Source: UBA7359 sp964392105
GTDB lineage: Bacteria; Pseudomonadota; Gammaproteobacteria; Eutrophobiales; Eutrophobiaceae
Direction: 5' to 3'
Assembly: GCA_964392105.1 (NCBI GenBank)
Contig: CAYMPA010000074.1
Coordinates: 1-14,219, forward strand
DNA: 14,219 nucleotides
Below the pieces are notes generated by a model, which saw only the letters and a list, made by a program, of their open reading frames with translations, did not search any database and was not told the DNA's origin. Shown piece after piece: positions 6,634-12,555 of this stretch (position 1 is the first letter of the stretch; each line of letters starts with the position of its first letter). The translations under genes were made by a program, and so were the position numbers.

Positions 6634-7587
6634 TTATATATCATTCAGGATCTCTTGGCGTTTGCTATCGTACTCTTCCTGCGTGATCATTTTTTTATCC
6701 AGTAACTGATCTAGCGTGACAATACGTTCTTCAATTGATTTTGCAGGAGATGTATTTTTAGAATTATCCTGCATCTCCTTACGCATACGTGCCATTTCTG
6801 CACGCATCTCACGTCTTTGCCTGGCCATTTTTGCTGCCTCAATTTCCAATTGCTTGTTTTGTTTTACAGTGGGGTTTTCTTTTTCATTTTTTTGAGCAAG
6901 GTAGGCTTCAGCTGCAAGTTTCACATCAATCATGAACCAGTCATGACGCATTTTATTGTTTGTTCTATTAAACTTAACACCCGTTACATCGATGAAAGTT
7001 TCCTCAAATACCTTGGATTTTTTTGAACGCTTACCAAAATTGAAAGAGTAAGGGACATTACCTTTACCAGATGGATCATATTCCTTTTCAAAAGCATCAC
7101 TTATGAAATATTCGTACTCGCCCATTATAATATTAAGTTTGCCCTCTTTATAAAATGCTCGTCCGGCAAGAAATGACTGTTCGCGCAAGCCAAGCATTTT
7201 TTTTATTGACGATTTAAGTACAAAAATAATATCCTGTTTCGGCTTGGCATTTTTTAATCCTGTTGAAAGATGTTCTCCGAGCAGTTTCTTTTGTAGATGC
7301 GTGAAGACTGGTTTTAAGTTTTCTTCAGAAGAAAGCAAACTTTTTTTCGGGTATATCAATGCTTCTAATGCAAGAATGATGTCTTTTTCATCCAATTCAA
7401 CCGGATGATCATTTTTACCAAATTTTGATGTATCTTGTTTAGCATATTTAATATAGCTATTAATACCCGTTTTCCAGATAATATCCTCATCATCTCCAAA
7501 CAAGCTAACGGAAAAAACAGAGCCTGGAAAAAATATCAGGCAAGTAAATAATGACGTAATAATCTGATTTTTAAATATTTTAAACAT
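6634..7587 (-). CDS. Secreted/periplasmic protein of unknown function with coiled coil and C-terminal SHOCT-like domain (317 aa)
   Basis: No function recognised. It begins with a probable Sec signal peptide (about 1-27: basic start, then hydrophobic I-I-T-S-L-F-T-C-L-I-F-F). An uncharacterised region of about 200 residues follows, containing D-I-I-W-K-T-G, F-G-K-N-D-H-P-V-E-L, F-L-A-G-R-A-F-Y-K-E-G-K-L-N-I-I-M-G and W-F-M-I-D-V-K. Next come an alanine-, arginine- and methionine-rich basic coiled coil (about 245-275; A-K-M-A-R-Q-R-R-E-M-R-A-E-M) and a short C-terminal helix pair (about 284-317; L-D-Q-L-L-D-K-K-M-I-T-Q-E-E-Y) matching the SHOCT pattern, a small oligomerisation or interaction domain. 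Two mini-proteins with acidic coils follow 52 bp and more downstream on the same strand, perhaps as partners. Confidence 0.75.
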   Translation of the reverse strand: MFKIFKNQIITSLFTCLIFFPGSVFSVSLFGDDEDIIWKTGINSYIKYAKQDTSKFGKNDHPVELDEKDIILALEALIYPKKSLLSSEENLKPVFTHLQKKLLGEHLSTGLKNAKPKQDIIFVLKSSIKKMLGLREQSFLAGRAFYKEGKLNIIMGEYEYFISDAFEKEYDPSGKGNVPYSFNFGKRSKKSKVFEETFIDVTGVKFNRTNNKMRHDWFMIDVKLAAEAYLAQKNEKENPTVKQNKQLEIEAAKMARQRREMRAEMARMRKEMQDNSKNTSPAKSIEERIVTLDQLLDKKMITQEEYDSKRQEILNDI

Positions 7588-7672
7588 GATAAATATAACT
7601 TAATTAATCTTGTTGAAGTTGGAGTCTTTAAGCGCCGGGAAGTTTACAGTAAATGGGATTACGGTGACAGGC

Positions 7673-7993
7673 TTAAGCAAGCCACCCGTTCGGCTCCTGA
7701 CGAAAATGGATTGAATCTTCACTGATACGTGCTTTGAAATCATTGTTAATGCTATGCCAATCCGTAATATCAACCAGGAAAGGAAGATCCGATTCAGAAA
7801 AATACTCCTGTAATTCGGATAATTGAACAAGCGTCAATGGATTTGATGCCTTTACCATAATATCCAAATCAGAATAAGGACGTGCTTTTCCTGTCACCCT
7901 TGAGCCATATATCATTATTTCTGCATTGTCCGGCAATACTTTTCTTAATATTCTGTCTACCAGACACCTTTGTTCATCAGTTAAATCAAGCAT
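7673..7993 (-). CDS. mntA: MntA-type minimal nucleotidyltransferase antitoxin (106 aa)
   Basis: This belongs to the Pol-beta-like minimal nucleotidyltransferases. The signature G-S-R-V-T-G-K-A-R-P-Y-S-D-L-D (30-44) fits GS-x10-DxD, with D42 and D44 as metal ligands and D75 (F-L-V-D) as the likely third carboxylate. In characterised HepT-MntA modules the MNT protein neutralises the HEPN toxin by AMPylating its active-site Tyr. The length is typical. Its ATG lies inside the end of the upstream hepT gene (8-nt overlap), so the two are co-translated. It is complete with no missing motif. An alternative is an HI0073-type enzyme of unknown substrate, which is the same family. Confidence 0.87.
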   Translation of the reverse strand: MLDLTDEQRCLVDRILRKVLPDNAEIMIYGSRVTGKARPYSDLDIMVKASNPLTLVQLSELQEYFSESDLPFLVDITDWHSINNDFKARISEDSIHFRQEPNGWLA

Positions 7994-8378
7994 TCCTTTG
8001 CTCCAGTTCGCTTAACAAGGCGACTGCCTCTGTAAAAAATTGTGTGGCCACTTGATATGTTTGTTCAGCTTTTTTTTCATCGTAGATATGCGACGTTTCA
8101 TTTCTGGCCTGATGATAGATAAACCATGTTGCCGGATCAGCGATAAGTCCTTTGTCGGCAGCAACTCTGAAAAGATCTTTTCGGCTTAAACGGTTTACTT
8201 CTTCTGGGCCGATATCCTCCATGAGATACCTGCGCAGCATCTTCCAGCAAAGTTCATAGGTATATTCAAAACGCTGTATCACGGCATCCCTGATGAATTC
8301 GTCTTTTGGCTGTTCGAGCGCCAACTTCAATGATTGCATCGCCTTGACGAGAGAAGAAAGATTTAATCTATTGCTCAT
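7986..8378 (-). CDS. hepT: HepT-type HEPN toxin / nucleotidyltransferase substrate-binding protein (130 aa)
   Basis: This all-helical HEPN-fold protein of the HI0074 family is the partner of the overlapping MNT gene. The family motif I-Q-R-F-E-Y-T-Y-E-L-C-W-K (34-46) is clear. The RNase motif R-x4-H-x-Y is present as R92-N-E-T-S-H97-I-Y99, so the toxin active site looks intact; Tyr99 is the residue expected to be AMPylated by the antitoxin. The order hepT-mntA and the 8-nt overlap are usual. The start has no visible Shine-Dalgarno. A TATAAT-like box on the minus strand (8389-8384) sits only about 5 nt before the ATG, so a leaderless transcript is possible, but no good -35 accompanies it. Confidence 0.87.
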   Translation of the reverse strand: MSNRLNLSSLVKAMQSLKLALEQPKDEFIRDAVIQRFEYTYELCWKMLRRYLMEDIGPEEVNRLSRKDLFRVAADKGLIADPATWFIYHQARNETSHIYDEKKAEQTYQVATQFFTEAVALLSELEQRNA

Positions 8379-8423
8379 TACGAATTATATTAATGCAGGT
8401 TAATAACGATGATAATACGCGGT

Positions 8424-8594
8424 TTATCGATCACGAAGTATTGAATCTAAAAGATTACTCGTTAAACCACTGACTGTGGCTTGCTTTGCCATTTGTTTCT
8501 GTAATTCAAGAATACACTGACGATTACCTCCCATACGGGAATAATCTTCCTCAGACACGACGACAGCAGAAGGCTGTCGTTTAAAAATTTCCTG
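8424..8594 (-). pseudogene. 5'-truncated Phd/YefM-type antitoxin remnant
   Basis: The decoded tail T-Q-E-I-F-K-R-Q-P-S-A-V-V-V-S-E-E-D-Y-S-R-M followed by a charged helix and ending D-S-I-L-R-D-R resembles the middle and C-terminal part of Phd/YefM antitoxins. The N-terminal DNA-binding portion of about 25-30 residues is absent. Homology-like sequence stops exactly at a perfect 24-bp palindrome (8595-8618). The reading frame continues through the palindrome to an ATG at 8648, but that upstream part is lysine- and asparagine-rich and unlike the family. No toxin gene follows; hepT is next. It is probably a relic of another TA locus. A short chimeric protein of 74 aa could still be made. Confidence 0.6.
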
Positions 8595-8618
8595 GGTGCC
8601 AGACTTAAGTCTGGCACC
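8595..8618. repeat. Perfect 24-bp palindrome at the truncation point of the phd remnant
   Basis: The arm GGTGCCAGACTT (8595-8606) is followed without spacer by its exact reverse complement (8607-8618). It is GC-richer than its surroundings and marks the junction between antitoxin sequence and unrelated DNA. It looks like a dispersed repeat or a mobile-element end; the mobile origin is inference. Confidence 0.75.
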
Positions 8619-8850
8619 TCCACATCGATTTTCGTAATTTTGTTTCAACTTTTTGTTTTTTTGTTGGCTTAATTTTCTTTCATTCTATGTTAGAAGGACA
8701 CTTCGACATATTTTTTCCAGTACATACAGATGATACTGAATATCTTCACATGTATTATCTTCCGATAAATATCGTTAGCTGGCTTCATTGTTCGATACGG
8801 AATTTTGCATCATCACAATCCTCAAGTAAACGACGATTTATCTATAGGGG

Positions 8851-9147
8851 GTTACCGAGGTCCATGTGCCTGCGGAATACGACCGCCACGGATGGCGGCA
8901 GTGTCGAAAATGCAGGACGCAATTTTCGACCAGTACATCCTGTACATACATCGTTTGTATGCTCCTCGGCTTTGACTCCTGTGTCGCTCTACCTCGGTAA
9001 CTGCTCCAGGCGTTACTCTACCTCCTCCATCCTTGGAGTCGTCCTGCTTCCATGCAGTCGTGCACAAACGATCTACATTACACGTCCATGTACATCGTCT
9101 CTCCGGACTCCTGTCCTCTCGAGACATACAGTACTTCCTGTACATAA
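8851..9147. repeat. Multi-hairpin intergenic repeat element
   Basis: The 566-bp gap between the phd remnant and the porin holds no convincing gene. Positions 8649-8850 show nothing I recognise. From 8851 on, base composition changes and short hairpins are packed together: CCGCCA/TGGCGG (8883-8898), GTCGAAAAT/ATTTTCGAC (8903-8930), GTAC-atcct-GTAC (8933-8945), CTCCA-tcct-TGGAG (9025-9038), GGAC-tcct-GTCC (9105-9116) and GTAC-ttcct-GTAC (9131-9143). Longer-range pairs also exist: GTTACCGAGGT (8851-8861) with 8991-9001, and ATCGTTTGT (8950-8958) with 9064-9072. Four of the loops share TCCT (AGGA on the minus strand). This resembles the multi-stem noncoding repeats scattered in many gammaproteobacterial genomes. 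Confidence 0.65.
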
Positions 9148-9175
9148 AAAAAAGGCCTCCGAAGAGGCCTTTTTT
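9146..9175. terminator. Bidirectional intrinsic terminator of the porin gene
   Basis: GGCCTC (9154-9159), loop CGAA, GAGGCC (9164-9169). The stem is extended by A8 on the left and T6 on the right, so either strand reads a GC stem followed by a U-tract. It lies about 40 nt after the porin stop on the minus strand. On the plus strand it would stop any transcript coming through the hairpin repeat. Confidence 0.9.
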
Positions 9176-9214
9176 CTTAAGCAAAGCTGTGTAACTTACT
9201 TTATTTAAATAATA

Positions 9215-10432
9215 TTAAAAGAAGAAAGTGCCACCAAGGGTGAAGGTATCAACATCTTGTGCACCACCATATTGTGCAGCACATGTTGCTGCAACAGTAC
9301 AGTCAACATCCAGGTCAAGATTTTCCCAGACACCGTAGATTATTAATCTGCTACCAAAATACTGGTTGACTTCAAAACCAATACGTTCAACTTCAGAACC
9401 GTTGATAATGTTTGCACCAGTTGCACCATATTGGTCATTGTATTGACCAAACTGGAATGCCAATGAGGTATCACCAAAGCTATTAAAGCCTTTCTTGATA
9501 CCTACCTTTAACCACCATGCGTCAGTATCATCACCACTTGTCGTTGCAATTGCACCACCATCAGCTTGTTCAACTTGATAGGCAATAGAACCAAAGATAC
9601 CGGTACCCGGATCCATCAGACCACCCTGTACTGCGAACATTTCAGATTCATTACCGCCAACGTTGGAGCCACCACCGCCTTGGTTAATTGCATAGCCAAG
9701 AGCTAACGAAGCATTGATGCCACCAAGATTACCCTTGTATTTTGCAGCGACATCATAGACATCATCATTGGCGTAACCTACAGCGACAGTCACAGGACCG
9801 AAGGCAGGCAGATCATAACGGATACCAGCACGATAGATACCGTTACAATCAATACCGATACCTAGACCAGGTACGGTTTGACATTGAAGAAATGAACCCC
9901 AGGTTGTATTACTTGCGGCTGTACCTAAACCCCGAATGGTTGCACCATTGGCACGGAATACAGGAGAGATACTAGCCCAAAGGGTCAATGAAGGGTCTTC
10001 CAGTACTGCGATGTTATCCGTCGGCATGCTTTGCAAACCAAGGGTTACCTTACCAAATCCGCCACTAAGGTTAATGCTGTTACCCAATACACCAATAGCA
10101 TGACCATTTTGGCCGTCAACAAAACCAGTAGAAGAACCTATGCCAAGTATGTTAGCGGTATCACTTGGTTCTAAGATAATTTCAAAACCTGCAGACAAAC
10201 CACTGTTTGGTAAATCGGTACTACCGGACAGGGTGATACGAGTACCCAGCGTGGTACCATTATCAGAGTTCTGAATGATATCGCTGCCTACACCATCATC
10301 AAAATAGGACAAAGCTTCGTTGACCCAGCCTGAGATGCCCCAGTTGCCATCGGCCATCGCAGCCTGTGATACAGGAAGCATGCTGGTTGCAGCAACCAGA
10401 CAAGCCCCTTTTAATAGTTTAGTTTTATTCAC
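9215..10432 (-). CDS. Outer-membrane porin, Gram-negative porin family (405 aa), GTG start
   Basis: This is a predicted trimeric beta-barrel porin for passive uptake of small solutes. It has a clear Sec signal peptide (about 1-27, with V-S-Q-A-A-M-A before D-G-N-W-G-I-S-G-W). Repeated amphipathic strands rich in Gly, Asn and aromatic residues follow, then the C-terminal strand F-T-L-G-G-T-F-F-F ending in Phe, the BAM assembly signal. Two cysteine pairs (about residue 188-196 and near 380-385) may form disulfides in loops. The start is GTG (10430-10432), supported by a perfect AGGAGG-type Shine-Dalgarno (complement at 10441-10446) 8 nt away and by the signal peptide. It is a single-gene unit with its own terminator; substrate specificity cannot be read from the sequence. 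Confidence 0.9.
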   Translation of the reverse strand: MNKTKLLKGACLVAATSMLPVSQAAMADGNWGISGWVNEALSYFDDGVGSDIIQNSDNGTTLGTRITLSGSTDLPNSGLSAGFEIILEPSDTANILGIGSSTGFVDGQNGHAIGVLGNSINLSGGFGKVTLGLQSMPTDNIAVLEDPSLTLWASISPVFRANGATIRGLGTAASNTTWGSFLQCQTVPGLGIGIDCNGIYRAGIRYDLPAFGPVTVAVGYANDDVYDVAAKYKGNLGGINASLALGYAINQGGGGSNVGGNESEMFAVQGGLMDPGTGIFGSIAYQVEQADGGAIATTSGDDTDAWWLKVGIKKGFNSFGDTSLAFQFGQYNDQYGATGANIINGSEVERIGFEVNQYFGSRLIIYGVWENLDLDVDCTVAATCAAQYGGAQDVDTFTLGGTFFF

Positions 10433-10549
10433 TTTGTATTTCCTCCTAAAGAAAAATACTTAAATATCTAGAGATTTAAGTTCGGCCTCCCCAGCCTTGT
10501 GTCCCCCTGATTTATTATTCGGTTTCAACAAGTCTTTTGAAGCTAAGTC

Positions 10550-10577
10550 TTTATAAAGCTCGGAGAGCCATTAACAA
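10550..10577 (-). promoter_or_regulatory. Possible sigma-70 promoter of the porin gene
   Basis: On the minus strand TTGTTA (10577-10572) and TATAAA (10555-10550) are 16 bp apart, each close to consensus. Transcription would start near 10543 and give a leader of about 110 nt that includes a C-rich stretch (10482-10508 as read on the plus strand). Confidence 0.4.
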
Positions 10578-10633
10578 GACGTGGGTAAAAATACTACAGA
10601 TTTCTATGAGTTGCAATTATTTTTTGCTTTTTA

Positions 10634-10667
10634 ACAACAATATAAAATATACCGATAATATTGTTGT
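10634..10667. promoter_or_regulatory. Inverted repeat in the porin upstream region, possible regulator site
   Basis: ACAACAATAT (10634-10643) and its exact reverse complement ATATTGTTGT (10658-10667) are separated by 14 nt. The site would lie about 90-125 bp upstream of the inferred porin transcription start, where an activator might bind. The regulator is unknown. Confidence 0.4.
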
Positions 10668-10765
10668 ATTTACACAACATGAAAAAGTAAAAACACTTTA
10701 TTTTCAATGGATACGCCCAGATTATTCACATTTACTATTTTAATATTTATTTAATAATTAAAGGT

Positions 10766-10794
10766 GCTTATGTTGCATATTTACAACTATAAGC
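10766..10794 (-). terminator. Weak terminator-like hairpin after the RGGG-protein gene
   Basis: GCTTATGTTG (10766-10775) pairs with CAACTATAAGC (10784-10794) with one bulge and an 8-nt loop, about 48 nt after the stop. The tract that follows on the minus strand is AT-rich but is not a clean T-run, so termination efficiency is doubtful. Confidence 0.35.
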
Positions 10795-10841
10795 ATTAAG
10801 CTTTTTAATTCAATAACTTAGCTTTTATTTTGCTATAAGTA

Positions 10842-11129
10842 TCATCCGCCACCACGTTGATATGCACGACTAAAACTGGCAAGAAATTGCGCGTTATCTT
10901 CAGAAGAGATATCAGTAAAAATAAAAATGACATGTAAAACGGGTAAAACTAATGACGCGATTTTGCGCTCATGTTCTACACCCGGTTTAATTTGTATGTT
11001 GCCATCAGCATAAGATAAGTTTATTTGTCCATTAGAAATTTCATAATCGATATCTTTCAACGCAAAGGGTAATAATCGATAGAACTCTTGATGAGAGATA
11101 CTCATCTCTTGTTCATGGCGTTGAATCAT
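10842..11129 (-). CDS. Small conserved-looking protein of unknown function ending RGGG (95 aa)
   Basis: No function recognised. The protein is cytoplasmic in appearance, with alternating strands and helices: M-S-I-S-H-Q-E-F-Y-R-L-L-P-F-A-L at the start, I-D-Y-E-I ... I-N-L-S-Y, then E-R-K-I-A-S-L-V-L-P-V-L-H-V-I-F-I-F and F-L-A-S-F-S-R-A-Y-Q-R-G-G-G at the end. The layout recalls a single small alpha/beta domain, and the C-terminal Q-R-G-G-G looks like a conserved functional tail. Met9 (ATG at 11105) may be the true start, because the conserved-looking part begins there; the track from 11129 adds eight polar residues. A remnant of a MoaD gene tail lies just upstream (11154-11177), so its ancestral place was probably directly after moaD. 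Confidence 0.6.
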   Translation of the reverse strand: MIQRHEQEMSISHQEFYRLLPFALKDIDYEISNGQINLSYADGNIQIKPGVEHERKIASLVLPVLHVIFIFTDISSEDNAQFLASFSRAYQRGGG

Positions 11130-11153
11130 TCCAATTTAAGCAAGGATATTAAA

Positions 11154-11177
11154 TCAACCCCCTGCAACAGGTGGTCA
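11154..11177 (-). pseudogene. Remnant of a MoaD-like gene 3' end
   Basis: Read on the minus strand the bases give TGA-CCA-CCT-GTT-GCA-GGG-GGT-TGA, i.e. stop-P-P-V-A-G-G-stop. The intact MoaD gene at 12552-12803 ends TGG-CCA-CCG-GTC-GCA-GGT-GGT-TAA. Apart from TGG to TGA, every difference is synonymous or a stop-codon swap, which suggests real coding ancestry. The fragment lies just before the RGGG-protein gene, whose start is 25 nt further on. It is only 24 bp, so chance cannot be excluded. Confidence 0.4.
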
Positions 11178-11211
11178 CAACCGGCTTTCCTTTCAGTAAG
11201 GATCAGTGGGG

Positions 11212-11634
11212 TCAATCGTGATTCCATGGATTGATCACATCAATATGACAATCGGTAAAATCCAAATCGTTACGTGTTGCTATTGCAGCGCCTCTAGAAT
11301 GAGAAATTGCGGCAATTTGCGCATCAAATTGAGATATAGGTCTACCCAATTGCCGACGGTCCGCAGCGATCATGGCATAACTCTGCGCAGCAGCCCTATC
11401 GAATGATAAAAGCCGCTCAAAGAAATCTTCTTCGAATAGACCTTGCACTGCCTTTTCCAGTGTCGTGCGCCGTTTACTTTTCGGTAACAAGGCAACACCA
11501 TATAATATTTCTGCCTGAGATACGGTTGTCGTGAACAAACTCACTGTTGCTTGCCTTTGAAGCCAATCCAAAACTCTATTCTCAGGTTCTGGTTTCATCA
11601 ATTCAGAAAGAATGTTGGTGTCGATGACTATCAT
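11212..11634 (-). CDS. fitB: PIN-domain toxin, FitB/VapC family (140 aa)
   Basis: This is a metal-dependent RNase toxin of the PIN family. It starts M-I-V-I-D-T-N-I-L-S-E-L-M-K and has the expected acidic active-site residues D5, E42 (A-E-I-L-Y-G), D104 (Q-F-D-A-Q-I-A-A) and D123 (T-R-N-D-L-D-F). The S-E-L-M-K-P and G-V-A-L-L-P-K-S-K-R-R-x-x-L segments resemble FitB. The length is normal and the frame intact, so it should be active. Its ATG overlaps the antitoxin stop (ATGA, 11631-11634), consistent with translational coupling. The 3' end abuts the MoaD remnant. Confidence 0.92.
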   Translation of the reverse strand: MIVIDTNILSELMKPEPENRVLDWLQRQATVSLFTTTVSQAEILYGVALLPKSKRRTTLEKAVQGLFEEDFFERLLSFDRAAAQSYAMIAADRRQLGRPISQFDAQIAAISHSRGAAIATRNDLDFTDCHIDVINPWNHD

Positions 11635-11879
11635 TGACCGAAATCGGGCGGTTCCCGTGCAGGCTCACGGGGTTGTATTTCAATTTCAATATCCTTCAGT
11701 GGAGAAAATTTTTTTCGTATTGATTCAACAATATGAGTCTCAGGTTGTTGTTCATGCACCAAAGAAGTTCTGAGAATTTCCCTCGCCTCATCTTCCATTG
11801 AGCGGCCGTGATGTGCTGCACGCACACGCAATCGTGTTTTTATTTCGTCTTCTATATTACGAATGGTAATGCTGGCCAT
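11631..11879 (-). CDS. fitA: Ribbon-helix-helix antitoxin, FitA/VapB family (82 aa)
   Basis: This is the cognate antitoxin and autorepressor of the PIN toxin. The N-terminus M-A-S-I-T-I-R-N-I-E-D-E-I-K-T-R-L-R-V-R-A-A-H-H-G-R-S-M-E-D-E-A-R is the FitA-type ribbon-helix-helix DNA-binding region. The C-terminal half (about 45-82) is Pro- and Glu-rich, likely disordered and toxin-wrapping. It overlaps the toxin start by 4 nt. Directly upstream are three evenly spaced palindromic boxes that also contain the promoter, the expected arrangement for RHH autoregulation. Confidence 0.9.
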   Translation of the reverse strand: MASITIRNIEDEIKTRLRVRAAHHGRSMEDEAREILRTSLVHEQQPETHIVESIRKKFSPLKDIEIEIQPREPAREPPDFGQ

Positions 11880-11904
11880 GTCGACACCTCAGTAAAAAAT
11901 AATA

Positions 11905-11951
11905 AATCATTGATTGCATTATAATCATTGATTTATTTGCAATCAATGATT
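11905..11951 (-). promoter_or_regulatory. Triple-box operator and promoter of fitAB
   Basis: Three copies of the 11-bp palindrome AATCA-N-TGATT begin at 11905, 11923 and 11941, with an exact period of 18 bp. The first two have T and the third A at the centre; the outer copies extend to a 14-bp perfect inverted repeat (11905-11918 with 11938-11951). A minus-strand promoter is embedded: -35 TTGATT (11946-11941), 17-bp spacer, -10 TATAAT (11923-11918). Binding at the boxes would cover both promoter elements. Confidence 0.8.
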
Positions 11952-11984
11952 AACGCCATCTGGACTCTCGTTTAAGTCTCTTCC

Positions 11985-12385
11985 TTATCTATTTCTATGA
12001 CTGACAGCCACCTGCACCATACCCTGAATCAAACATGTTCCCCTGTGGTTGTCAGCTTCCTGGTTGGTCTTGAAGAAATAGATACCTTTGGGGATGAAGG
12101 TCTGATTACCCGTTGGCAAAGATTGCAATGATTCATTAAATCTGGCGCCTTCNNNNNNNNNNNNNNNNNNNNNNNNNNNNNNNNNNNNNNNNNNNNNNNN
12201 NNNNNNNNNNNNNNNNNNNNNNNNNNNNNNNNNNNNNNNNNNNNNNNNNNNNAGGTCTGATTACCCGTTGGCAAAGATTGCAATGATTCATTAAATCTGG
12301 CGCCTTCTGCAAAAGCCTCGCCCGAAGCATCTAAAGAAATGCTTCGGACTTTTCGTTTACCGACCTTGATTACCGATTGTTCCAT
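11985..12385 (-). CDS. Hypothetical protein, 81 aa after gap repair
   Basis: No function recognised. Read literally the frame is lost in a 100-N gap. The 55 bp before the gap (12098-12152) are repeated exactly after it (12253-12307), and merging them leaves 246 nt: an uninterrupted 81-codon frame with a TAA at 11985-11987. The protein starts M-E-Q-S-V-I-K-V-G-K-R-K-V (an in-frame ATG at 12397 adds four residues). It has S-L-Q-S-L-P-T-G, then F-I-P-K-G-I-Y-F-F-K-T-N-Q-E-A-D-N-H, which recalls a motif of small accessory proteins seen near toxin-like genes, from memory only. A 9-bp perfect inverted repeat (12322-12330 with 12339-12347) lies inside the coding region. It sits between the MITE-like element and fitAB. 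Confidence 0.55.
12153..12252. other. 100-N scaffold gap flanked by an exact 55-bp duplicate
   Basis: The 55 bp ending at 12152 and the 55 bp starting at 12253 are identical, beginning AGGTCTGATTACCCGTTGGC. This is the signature of two overlapping contigs joined with a fixed-length spacer. Removing the Ns and one copy (155 nt) restores an open reading frame. Confidence 0.93.
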
Positions 12386-12407
12386 ATTATAAAGCATAGC
12401 ATTAAAC

Positions 12408-12555
12408 TTAAGAGCGCCTCCGAAAATAGTGATTTTTTCGTGAGAGCAAGGAAGCACCGCGCACAGAACCGCAGTGTATAAGCCATACACGAGGATTCGA
12501 GCACGGCGCTGACGCCGCTATCGCGGAAAAAGTGCATTTTCGGAGGTGCTCTTAA
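12408..12555. mobile_element. MITE-like inverted-repeat element (148 bp) at the moaD 3' end
   Basis: The ends are 20-bp inverted repeats with one mismatch: TTAAGAGCGCCTCCGAAAAT (12408-12427) and its complement at 12536-12555. The centre holds GTGTAT-aagcc-ATACAC (12474-12490) with further imperfect pairing around it, so the whole unit could fold as one long stem. It is GC-richer than its surroundings and has no coding capacity. TTAA at each end suggests, but does not prove, a TTAA target. The stop codon of moaD (12552-12554) lies inside the right end. It resembles short nonautonomous repeats dispersed in gammaproteobacterial genomes; no transposase is present here. Confidence 0.75.

Larger units (their letters stand above)
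10433..10841. other. 409-bp intergenic region upstream of the porin
   Basis: No gene is supported here; open frames on either strand are short, AT-driven and lack ribosome binding sites. It contains the porin Shine-Dalgarno and probable promoter, a 10-bp inverted repeat (10634-10667), an AT-rich tract (about 10600-10760) and a bulged hairpin after the RGGG-protein gene (10766-10794). Confidence 0.6.

Noticed and set aside
7670..7683. Hairpin GGCTT-aagc-AAGCC at the mntA stop as a terminator
   Set aside because: The stem is only 5 bp and no T-tract follows on the minus strand.
8687..9208. 173-aa open frame on the plus strand and 110-aa frame on the minus strand (8852-9184)
   Set aside because: Both run through the multi-hairpin repeat and the terminator, have odd composition (Cys, Arg, Ser-rich), lack ribosome binding sites and resemble no family.
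10537..10743. 68-aa open frame on the plus strand in the porin upstream region
   Set aside because: It lies in AT-rich promoter DNA, has no Shine-Dalgarno and its translation looks random.
11905..11951. Three evenly spaced AATCA-N-TGATT boxes as a mini CRISPR array
   Set aside because: The units are 11 bp with 7-bp gaps, one has a different centre base, and there are no cas genes; they fit an RHH operator.
12029..12490. Longer minus-strand frame reading through the Ns
   Set aside because: It depends on the placeholder length of the gap and begins inside the inverted-repeat element; after merging the duplicate the correct frame is 12385-11985.
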